Positions 1-7,900 of a stretch of DNA of 27,484 nucleotides are shown here, piece after piece. The notes beneath the pieces are model-generated. The model ran no database searches, was not told where the DNA came from, and saw only the letters and a program-made list of their open reading frames with translations. The position numbers were made by a program, and so were the translations under genes. The stretch's first letter is position 1; every line of letters begins with the position of its first letter. Source of the stretch: Folioceros fuciformis (taxonomy: Eukaryota; Anthocerotophyta; Anthocerotopsida; Anthocerotales); NCBI GenBank assembly GCA_049999805.1, contig JBNGIO010006348.1, forward strand, positions 411,353 through 438,836. Reading direction: 5' to 3'.

Positions 1-956
1 TTTTTGACAGCATGAACACAAAGAATGTGGTGACATGGACCGCCCTGATATCTGCGTACGGTACTTGTGATGAAGGTCATAAAGCACTAGCTTGTTTTGA
101 GGAGATGTTGGTTACCGGTATTCAGCCTAATGATGCCACTTTTACCTGCCTTTTAGTAGCATGCAGTCATGGGGGACTGGTCCATGAAGGTCGCAAGCAC
201 TTCAATTCCATGCCTGAACAGCATGGTATCAAACCTACTCTTGAGCATTACAATTGCATGATTGATCTGCTTGGGCGTACAGGCCATTTAGATGAGGCAG
301 AGCAGATGCTAGAAGAGAAGATGCGACTGTCATCCGAGTCTCAAAGCAATATTGTGGGATTGAAGTCTTTGTTGAATGCCTGCAGAAGTCACGGAGATCT
401 AGATAGGGCTAGGTGGTGTTTTGAAAGCATTGTTAGGCTGGACCCCCAGGAGGGGCCTGCCTATGTTCTCATGGCCAATGCTTATGCAGATGCAGGTAGG
501 TGGACGGATGTAGACAGAATTGAAACACAGAGAAGGGTAGCAGGTGCTAATAAGAAACCTGCAGTGGCAACCATTGAGGTGAACAAGGAAGTACATAGGT
601 TTGTAGTGGGAGAAAGAAATGAGGATATTGCCCTTCAGGTTGAGAGAACGAATGCACGTCTGAAACAGGAAGGAGGCCACGTGCCTCACACAAAGTTGGT
701 GTTGAAGCCACTGTGTGAGAAGGAAAAGGAAGACATGCTTTGTGGGCATGCTGAGAAGTTAGCTCTGGCGTTTGGTCTCTTGAACACTCCGAGTGGGACG
801 CCACTTATGGTAACGAAGAATCTACGCATGTGCAGTGACTGCCACACTTCCACAGAGATAATGTCAAAGCTTGAACAGAGAGACATTGTTGTGAGGGATG
901 GTTATCGTGTGCATCGATTCGCAGCTGGTTGTTGCAGTTGTAATGGTCGACCGTGA
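1..956 (+). CDS. PPR-DYW protein of the DYW:KP (GRP-ending) type, 5' truncated by window edge
   Basis: Organellar RNA-editing factor, C-terminal part only. The frame is open to base 3 (Phe-Asp-Ser before the first Met at 12), as inside a PPR S motif, so the gene starts outside the window. Residues below are counted from that Met. PPR motifs (VVTWTALISAYG..., ATFTCLLVACSHGG...) are followed by E1/E2 motifs and a cytidine-deaminase-like DYW domain. The deaminase signature is present: H246-A-E248, then C274-S-D-C277. The usual PG box (KKPGCSWIEV) reads KKPAVATIEV, and the protein ends CSCNGRP instead of CSCGDYW. These two changes mark the DYW:KP variant, linked in the literature to U-to-C editing. 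DYW proteins normally act in mitochondria or chloroplasts; which one cannot be told without the N terminus. No intron is seen in this part. Confidence 0.88.
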   Translation, partial: FDSMNTKNVVTWTALISAYGTCDEGHKALACFEEMLVTGIQPNDATFTCLLVACSHGGLVHEGRKHFNSMPEQHGIKPTLEHYNCMIDLLGRTGHLDEAEQMLEEKMRLSSESQSNIVGLKSLLNACRSHGDLDRARWCFESIVRLDPQEGPAYVLMANAYADAGRWTDVDRIETQRRVAGANKKPAVATIEVNKEVHRFVVGERNEDIALQVERTNARLKQEGGHVPHTKLVLKPLCEKEKEDMLCGHAEKLALAFGLLNTPSGTPLMVTKNLRMCSDCHTSTEIMSKLEQRDIVVRDGYRVHRFAAGCCSCNGRP

Positions 957-1640
957 GTGTGATTGAAGAAGGAGCTCCCCAGGGACTCAGATGTTTGAGT
1001 CAGGGAATATCGTCTTTTCTGTCTGTAGGGGTGGTCAGCTCCATCCCCTCCAAACAGCAACTTGTACATCGACCGCTAACATTGATCCACCTCGTATCGT
1101 GAAAAGCACATGAAACTCTTGAGTACATGAAGTTTACACAGGGATTCTACGAAACGAGCCCGCAAACCTCATTTTAGGGACACAACTTGTGGCAAACTTG
1201 GTTCAGTTGTGTCACAATTTCAGCCCTTTCACTCTCAAGCATGTGTGGGTGGGAACGGGTTCTTAGACTTTCAACAAAGACCCGTTTCAATCTCTACCGG
1301 AACTAGGATTGGCGTACCCTGACAGGATACCTTTCCTTTTCTTGATAGTGTGATACCTTTTTAGTGTGAAAAGGATTAGATTGTGATAGCATTGAGTTGT
1401 AGTGGAGATTACTGAGAGTAGATGACTTTAATCCACAAGAGATCTTATGTCATAAATGACATCCCCCTAATGGGAAGGCAGCCAATCTATTATGCTACGT
1501 TCTAATCCATCTCTTGAGGTCTATATATATATGCTCCTAACCAAAAAGTGTGTTGCATGGGCCACCTACATACCATGCACACCAAGGCAACAAGCCTAAA
1601 ACATGCTCCCTTATAACACAAAGCAGCCATAGAAGTGGAG
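957..1640. other. Intergenic spacer between convergent genes
   Basis: The 3' flanks of the PPR-DYW gene (+) and the RING gene (-) meet here. I see no protein-like reading frame, RNA gene or clear repeat. A short TA run (tatatatata) lies near 1521-1532. It presumably holds both 3' UTRs and polyadenylation sites, which I cannot place. Confidence 0.5.
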
Positions 1641-2591
1641 CTAAACCACCTTCACAGCCATTGACTCAGTGATTGGGGTTCTACAAATAGGACACAGAGG
1701 ATCCCAACTCTGGCTAAGATGCAACATGCATGAGTTGCAAAACATAAAATGCAAGCAAGGAAGGAGGACAGTGTCCCTAGGCTCCACAAAGCAGATGAAG
1801 CATGTATTTTTTGCTTGGGCTACCTCTAGGTTTTGATGCAACGTGTTAATTCTTAGGCCCTCAAGTTCTTTCACCTCATCTTCTAAAGTCTCCATGTCGC
1901 TTGCAAGTTTCAATCTTTCATTGTCTAGCTGTTCAAATTTGCTTTGGTACTTGTCCCTAGTTTGCACACTTTCTATAATTGTTTGCAAGTTGGCATTCTC
2001 CTCCTCCAACCTTTGCAATCTTTGGCTAAGCATGTCTTTTCGTACATTCTCCTCCTTACACTCAATCTCCACCAAAGCCCTATTGTAATCACGCTTTCTC
2101 CGTAGCTGGTCGCTAATGGCTCTGATCTTTTCTATCCCTCGCCTCTTTCTGGATATAGCGCTCCCTCTTTGTCTCTTCTTCTGTTTGGTAACACGTTTTT
2201 TTAGGATTTCTTCCGCTCTAAGTACAATTTCGTTTGTCCTTACAAGCTCGTTACTCAGCTGGTCTTCAGAGAGGGAGCTTAGCTGTGTAGCTAGTTCTCT
2301 TCGCCTGCGTTCACGCTCTATACGCGTTTTGCAAATGATTTGAAGCAAGTCCCTAGCCCTCCTCAATGTACAAAAATCTACATTGAGGACCTCCTCTAGC
2401 TTCGACGAATCAAGCTTATCTTCAAATGTCATATCATCAATCTCCAAAATCTTTTGGTATAACCCTCTAGAGCCCAAGAGGACAACATTTTCCTGCTCCT
2501 CAAGCCTCTCTTCTAGCTGATTGTCGGTTAGTAGCTCCAAGTCCGCAACTTGTTGCATGGCCTCCCAATCTTCCCGCTTCCTCTTCGCCAT
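1641..2591 (-). CDS. Coiled-coil protein with C-terminal C3HC4 RING finger (putative E3 ubiquitin ligase)
   Basis: A 316-residue protein in one uninterrupted frame. It starts MAKRKRED, a basic patch that could be a nuclear localisation signal; a second basic cluster (KKRVTKQKKRQRG, then RKRRG) lies mid-protein. Residues ~10-255 are very rich in Glu, Lys, Arg, Leu and Gln with heptad-like spacing, as in coiled coils. The C terminus has a complete RING: C264-x2-C267, C279-x-H281, C285-x2-C288, C300-x2-C303. RING fingers of this class bind two zinc ions and recruit E2 enzymes, so E3 ligase activity is likely; the substrate is unknown. A RING at the extreme C terminus after a long coiled coil resembles the tails of some plant kinesins, but no motor domain is present here. 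On its strand an AT-rich segment with a TATA-like run lies about 60 bp upstream. The ATG at 2591 is the first of the frame. Confidence 0.78.
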   Translation of the reverse strand: MAKRKREDWEAMQQVADLELLTDNQLEERLEEQENVVLLGSRGLYQKILEIDDMTFEDKLDSSKLEEVLNVDFCTLRRARDLLQIICKTRIERERRRRELATQLSSLSEDQLSNELVRTNEIVLRAEEILKKRVTKQKKRQRGSAISRKRRGIEKIRAISDQLRRKRDYNRALVEIECKEENVRKDMLSQRLQRLEEENANLQTIIESVQTRDKYQSKFEQLDNERLKLASDMETLEDEVKELEGLRINTLHQNLEVAQAKNTCFICFVEPRDTVLLPCLHFMFCNSCMLHLSQSWDPLCPICRTPITESMAVKVV

Positions 2592-2780
2592 TAGTCGGTA
2601 ACTCTAATTGAGTATGTGAGACTGGAAGAGGATGTTACTTAAGCTGTATATAAAATAGATGCAAGAGAGGTTAAGATATATGAGAGTAAATAAAATGAGT
2701 TGTAGATTGTACATATATAGTATACAATTTAACATATTTATATATTCAGCTTAAAAATTATCAATTAAGTGAGTTAACCT

Positions 2781-2919
2781 TGTGTCTCAATCTCCGAAGC
2801 GATGAATGCTTCACTGGTGTAAAATCCTACGTGGCATGTCACGCCCCCCCATCCAAAGACCCCCATACACCTAAGGCTAGTCAGCTCACATACGGTTTTG
2901 CCGCGACGCATTGCGCCAT
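2781..2919 (+). repeat. Left terminal inverted repeat arm
   Basis: Left arm of the element, pairing with 3809-3951 on the opposite strand. GATGAATGCTTCACT and GTGGCATGTCA are conserved between arms. Confidence 0.75.
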
Positions 2920-3177
2920 GCGCGTAGGCGCCCCTGAAAATAGGGCCGAGCGGGCTGAACGAACCATACTCGATCCCGCACGCGTCCGGTCGTCCCTCCA
3001 CAAATTCCTCTTGAGCACTCGCGCATCCACTCGCCCTTCAATGGTCTGTGCACCTTCGCTCCCCGGCTCGTCTCTCCTGCCGTGCCTACGTCTCAATCCA
3101 GGCAGGTGGGAGCTAAGGTAGGAGTCAGAGGAGGGCAGAAGGAGAGGATAGCGGGGTGTGTTCGGATCAGGCGTGAA

Positions 3178-3277
3178 NNNNNNNNNNNNNNNNNNNNNNN
3201 NNNNNNNNNNNNNNNNNNNNNNNNNNNNNNNNNNNNNNNNNNNNNNNNNNNNNNNNNNNNNNNNNNNNNNNNNNNNN
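3178..3277. other. Assembly gap (100 N)
   Basis: Exactly 100 undetermined bases inside the inverted-repeat element. The round number suggests a scaffold gap of unknown true size, so the element may be longer than it appears. Confidence 0.95.
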
Positions 3278-3808
3278 GACTGGAGAGGACCTATGTTGGA
3301 TGAATAGACTGCAGAGGAGGATTTTAAGATCGGATGTGCTGGGAGTTTAGATTGTCGATGAAGAATTGCCCAAGCAGTGCATGGAATGCAGCACGCTTGC
3401 TTTCGCAGGCAGAACTGGGCTGAAGCACGGTTGGCAAGGAGTAGTGGGTTTACGTCTCAATTGAGAAAACTCGATCGTTTGAACGAGGCTGGCAGGACTA
3501 ACTACGAGCCCGCGCACCATTGCCTGACCTGAGACGATATATGTACATGATAGGAGATGTGGGTTACGCTTGGCCTCTGTAGAGGAGTTTGAAACCTGAT
3601 CTGAACGTGTAGAATTCTAGCTTCAATGGAAGTGAGAACGCAAACAAATGTATATGAGCAATCCTCTCCCATCAAAAGCACGGCAGCGGAGTGAGGAAAT
3701 CGAAATCTCAGCGTTCTCCCGTGCTTCTTGCGCGGGTAGACATAAAACGAGGGCGGGAGCAGAAGAAGAGAGATAGGGGGAAGAGGGAGGCCTACCGCGC
3801 TTAGGGTT

Positions 3809-3951
3809 ATGGCACAATGCGTCGCGGCAAAACCGTATGTGTGTTGGCTAGCCTTATTATGCGTATGAAGTTCTTTGGATGAATGGGGCATGACATGCCA
3901 CGTCCGATTTCACACGAGTGAAGCATTCATCGCTTCGGAGATTGAGACGCA
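3809..3951 (-). repeat. Right terminal inverted repeat arm
   Basis: Right arm of the element, the reverse complement of the left arm at 2781-2919. It ends close to the 5' flank of the Ycf33-like gene. Confidence 0.75.
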
Positions 3952-4083
3952 GCCGTGCGGTAAGACAGTGGGAGTGTTCGTCCTGAAGCTCGCGCTCAGA
4001 CGCGCATGTTGGAGTTCGAGTGATGTCTTGACAATTGTAATTCCACTTGCTTCTGCGGCGATCAGAGTCTGCATTTCGAGAAA

Positions 4084-4833
4084 ATGGTTATGGCGATGGT
4101 CATAGCGGGCGCCACGGCTCTGGCTGCGGGTCCCTTGGCGCCATGCGTGCAACGGACAACGACGGCAAACAGGCTGACGTTGGTGAGCCAGAGGCTAAGC
4201 CTGGGGAAGAGGGTAAGCAGGGAGTGGAGGCAGTGCCTAGCGGGGGAGCAGGGGGAGCGCCCGCTAGAGGAAGAGGCGGGGCTGGTGCTGCCGCCGTCGT
4301 GGCTGCTGGCGGTACTCGGGCGAGGGGAGGGCGAGGAGGACGATGGGGAGGAGCGGCAGGGGGCGGCAGGGATGGAGCCTTGGGAGGGAAAGGCCGGGAG
4401 GGAAGAGGCCTCATGGTGCTTCGAGCCGGACCTTCCGCGGGGGCTGCTGGGAAGGCAATTCGGAGGCGTGGCTATGGCGTCCGGGGTGCTAGGGTTAGGG
4501 CTGGCGATGCTGGTTGTGCCTTCCGCGCACGCTGTGGAGATGGTGGTGAGGGAGCGGGTAGGGATGGAATCCGACATGCAGGCGCTGGCATTCGGGCCGG
4601 ATGGGCCACTGGTGGAGGAGTTCTGGGACAACATGCGCAGGTACGGCTTTTACTTCCTCACGGTTGCCTCGGGAGGCCTCTACAGCCTGTTGAAGCCGCT
4701 TGTGGATCTGCTGAAGAGTCCGGTCACGGCCGTGCTGGTGGTGGCAGTTTTGGGTGGCTCGCTGTACCTTGTCTATCTCACGCTGAGCAGCATGCTTGGC
4801 ATCACTGAATTTGACTACGCATATTCCTCGTGA
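4084..4833 (+). CDS. Nuclear-encoded Ycf33/DUF751-like plastid membrane protein
   Basis: 249 residues, GC-rich, no intron seen. The C-terminal 70 residues (about 179-243) match the Ycf33/DUF751 pattern: a FWDNMRRYGFYF start, a first hydrophobic stretch (about 189-204), the polar hinge LVDLLKSPVT, a second membrane span (about 213-234), then SMLGI. Ycf33 is a small protein of unknown function encoded in cyanobacteria and some algal plastids. Here the core follows a long N-terminal region with an Arg/Thr/Ser-rich, transit-peptide-like start. A hydrophobic stretch at about 129-147 ends PSAHA at 146-150, which resembles a thylakoid processing site. I infer plastid import and a thylakoid location. 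Residues 55-115 are acidic and low-complexity. The gene ends 155 bp from the convergent 25-exon gene, and its 5' flank borders the inverted-repeat element. The ATG at 4084 is the earliest in this frame that gives a plausible N terminus; a Met at residue 3 or 5 is also possible. Confidence 0.7.
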   Translation: MVMAMVIAGATALAAGPLAPCVQRTTTANRLTLVSQRLSLGKRVSREWRQCLAGEQGERPLEEEAGLVLPPSWLLAVLGRGEGEEDDGEERQGAAGMEPWEGKAGREEASWCFEPDLPRGLLGRQFGGVAMASGVLGLGLAMLVVPSAHAVEMVVRERVGMESDMQALAFGPDGPLVEEFWDNMRRYGFYFLTVASGGLYSLLKPLVDLLKSPVTAVLVVAVLGGSLYLVYLTLSSMLGITEFDYAYSS

Positions 4834-4988
4834 ACCAGTTATGTTCTCGCCAACGCAACGGCTGGGAATGGGCAATGGGAAGGGCTTTCCCGCAACAGTG
4901 CTGTAAAGGTGAATGAATTTGCTCTCTGCGAGATCAGAGCCGTCCTAGTTCTAAGAGGCACCGAACTCCGGTGGCAGGATTAAACTCT

Positions 4989-7900
4989 TCAATTCAGCTT
5001 GGGCTTCCTCCGCCTGGGCCGCAGAAGCAGCCACACAATCAGGACTACACCGGCGATCGCGAATCCAGCGAAGGTGTTGCTGCTTTTATCCAATTTCCGT
5101 TGCCGAGTACAATGGATGGGATGCAGAGCTGCGATTATGCCGTCTGCCTCGGCCGCGACCCTGTGCAGGCGACCACATTTAGATTGTACGGAACCCTGCA
5201 GATTGAACAGTGTTTGCAAGCGTCATATCTCCAACCCACCCGATTGTGTAGCTTTCCAGGCTGTTTAGCAGCCACATGGCATTTTCGAACTTGAGATCCT
5301 CACCTACTGCAACAATCTGCGTCCACAAACGTACATCAGTCGCATGGCTTGTTGGATATTCAGGAACAAGTCACTATCAGATAAGCCACTACCTTCTTCC
5401 AGAGGTTAACCAATGCATTGTAATTCTGAAGAAGTGTATACTCCCTGTTTTTTACTGTAAGAAACGTGTGTGGATCTGCACGTCCACAACAGACCGTTAG
5501 TGGAATTTGAAGGCAAAGTCAGTGCTGTCGGTAACAGATCAAAGAAGCCCCACACATCACAAGAAGGGAAAGGTACGGCACATGTATATTCCTTCGCTAG
5601 TCTCGAGATGGCCTCATTCACCATCTGAATCGACTCATCAAGAGCTGTAACGATATAGCTGCGTGCAATAGCATCGTTGTGCAGGAGAGACACATGGGAG
5701 CCCTTTGTTGTACTTGAAAACGGATGACATCCTGTGGACCAAGTCCAATCCTGAGGCGCCACAGAAATCAGTGTACGATTGCTCATCCATGAACCATCAA
5801 TAAGAGCCAACAGTTGTTTGAGGTCGAGGATACTAACCTGTAAGGCGTTTTCGTGGGCATGACTGTAGGTCACATGCGCAGGCAACAATCCAGCCAAATG
5901 CTCAGCTGTTGCTGCGATTGCTGCACTCAGTGGTTGGCTTCACATGACACAGAACAAGTATTAGTCATAGCTTTGCAAATTGAAAACTTTGACGCGACCA
6001 AACTAAATCTCGTACTGTACCTCAAATCCCACAGAATGGACTCGTTGTTGCACTGTAGGTGGCTTTCCCAAACAGCATGGCTCGACTGCACCACAATGAC
6101 CATATCTGGCAAGGCTTTTGCCACGTAGTGCTTATCAATGAACAAAGGTTCTCCTGACTGCACTAACCAGAATATCGGAACCTCCAACACAGAGCGTCCG
6201 CGGAGATGTTTCTCTGCGAACAACCATCTACTGTAAATCTCCCATCTTGAACCGAGCAACATCTAGCATCTCAGCCAGGCAAATTTTAAACGTGCACCAG
6301 GCTCCAACCGACCGCAACGGTGCAGGTTAACCATTAAGAGGGACAACTACGAAGGCAGCAAAAAGTACCCGGAGTTGTGATTTGTTGTTGCAACTGGTGC
6401 CAAAGAATCAGTGAATCCAGATAGATTCGTTGAGAGGGCCTCTCCGATCCATTGAGTGCCAGAACAGGAACGACTGCTGCTTGCTTTGCAACAGCGAACG
6501 CCATTGCAAGAGCAGCATCATCGGCAAGACTCAACCTAAAAGTCATTCCTCAACAGTATTTCAGACTTCAAGAAGGTATGGACAGAGGCATAGAGCTTAG
6601 GGATCCCCAGTCACCATGCGAGTACACACAGCTCCCAACACCACAACTAGCCAAAACCCAAGAAGCGGCTGACATGGCCCAACCTTCATTCACGACCCTT
6701 ACTTTTGAGTGGAATAGTCAACCTTCTGACTTGGAATGATGAGAGACGAAAGAGCTTTTTTAATTGCTGCGTCATCTACTGCAGACTTCCTTCCTTTGTC
6801 TTTCTACACATACAGATACTCATCAGCGGCAGTTAGAAAAAGGGAAAATCATAGCGTAGACACTCACATATCACCTTTTCCGTTATGATGTAGATGCGGA
6901 AATATATTTTCTCATAATAGTGAAAAGACCCCTCTGCTGTTGATGTTGTCAGGACATGCTTCATTGTATTAGACAACGTGGAACCAAGATGTGAAAGAAA
7001 TCTGTCTCTTGCGACAGCGAATTCTTCTTCGACCTGCAGGAAGTGGCGTCACCAGTCAATCACGCAGACAACTTATCAAGGTAAGAGCTCAATAAGACAC
7101 AGCATCTCCAACAGCACACTTCAGACTAGCATACCACATGGATGTCGCTGAACATGCTCCATCCATCTATTCGTTTCAAAACCTCAGAAGCCTTCGTCCT
7201 TTCCTCTTGACTGGACTCCTCCACTTGAAATGTCTCTAGCTCTTCTCGAATCAGGGCTAGCTTCTCAACCAGGTCTGTTACATGGATTAACTTTTTCAGG
7301 TCACCCTATCCTTACAGGATACTTGGCAGTCAACACCAGAAGAAGCAACGAGAGCAACACGAGGAACAACACTTGGTGCAGTCCAAACTATCCCAGCTTT
7401 CCATACAGCAAACTGACCTCCACAAAGAGCGAGCCTGATCTTACGACCGGTACAATGGTTTGCAGCAAACATTTCATACACATCGAGTTCCGCCATCAGC
7501 ATATCAATGACAGACGCATAATCCTGCAAGAAACCACCATGAAAAATTTAAAGAATGCAAATTTGCAAAACAAACAACGCAGAGTAACGCGTTTGGCGAA
7601 TTGAATTGGCACATTTACCGCTCCAAATGCTGCGAACTTATCTTGCACCATCGTTTGAACCTCCGCCTGCAGATCATTTTCGGATGGCACTGCAACGGCC
7701 AATGGAATTTCGAGTCTCAGACACGATTTCGGCAGTGACCCTGCAGGGATTATCCATAACAGGCGTGCGAACCGGATAAACATGTCCAATACCATCTCCT
7801 TTCCACGTCACGTTTTCAAAGCTTCGTTCAACAGACGGAAGACTGGTAAGCAATCTAACACCTTCTCCACCAACTGTTGGACCCCACGTGAATGGTCCAG

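Larger units (their letters stand above)
2781..3951. mobile_element. Non-autonomous terminal-inverted-repeat element (MITE/MULE-like), with internal gap
   Basis: The left arm (2781-2919) and the reverse complement of the right arm (3809-3951) match over about 140 bp with scattered substitutions and small indels. The outer ends share TG[T/C]GTCTCAATCTCCGAAGC, and the inner parts share TACGGTTTTGCCGCGACGCA. Between the arms are about 890 bp, including 100 undetermined bases, with no transposase-like frame. Long inverted arms around a non-coding core fit a deletion derivative of a DNA transposon; Mutator-like elements commonly have arms this long. I found no target-site duplication at these borders, so the insertion is old or the exact ends differ. 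Each arm carries an ACGTGGC core (a G-box/ABRE-like site). The right end lies about 130 bp before the start codon of the downstream Ycf33-like gene. Confidence 0.72.

Noticed and set aside
2781-3951. LTR retrotransposon
   Set aside because: The long similar sequences are inverted, not direct, and there is no primer-binding site, polypurine tract or polyprotein.
4047-4808. 253-codon frame overlapping the Ycf33-like gene in another frame
   Set aside because: It is a Gly/Ala/Arg-rich shadow produced by GC-rich DNA. Only the 4084-4833 frame contains the DUF751-like membrane core.
6545-6722. 17-nt microexon (6610-6660 region) between exons 18 and 19 of the 25-exon gene
   Set aside because: Extending exon 18 to the strong donor AAA|GTAAGG at 6703 fixes the phase and gives the family-like spacing of residues before LSLADD.
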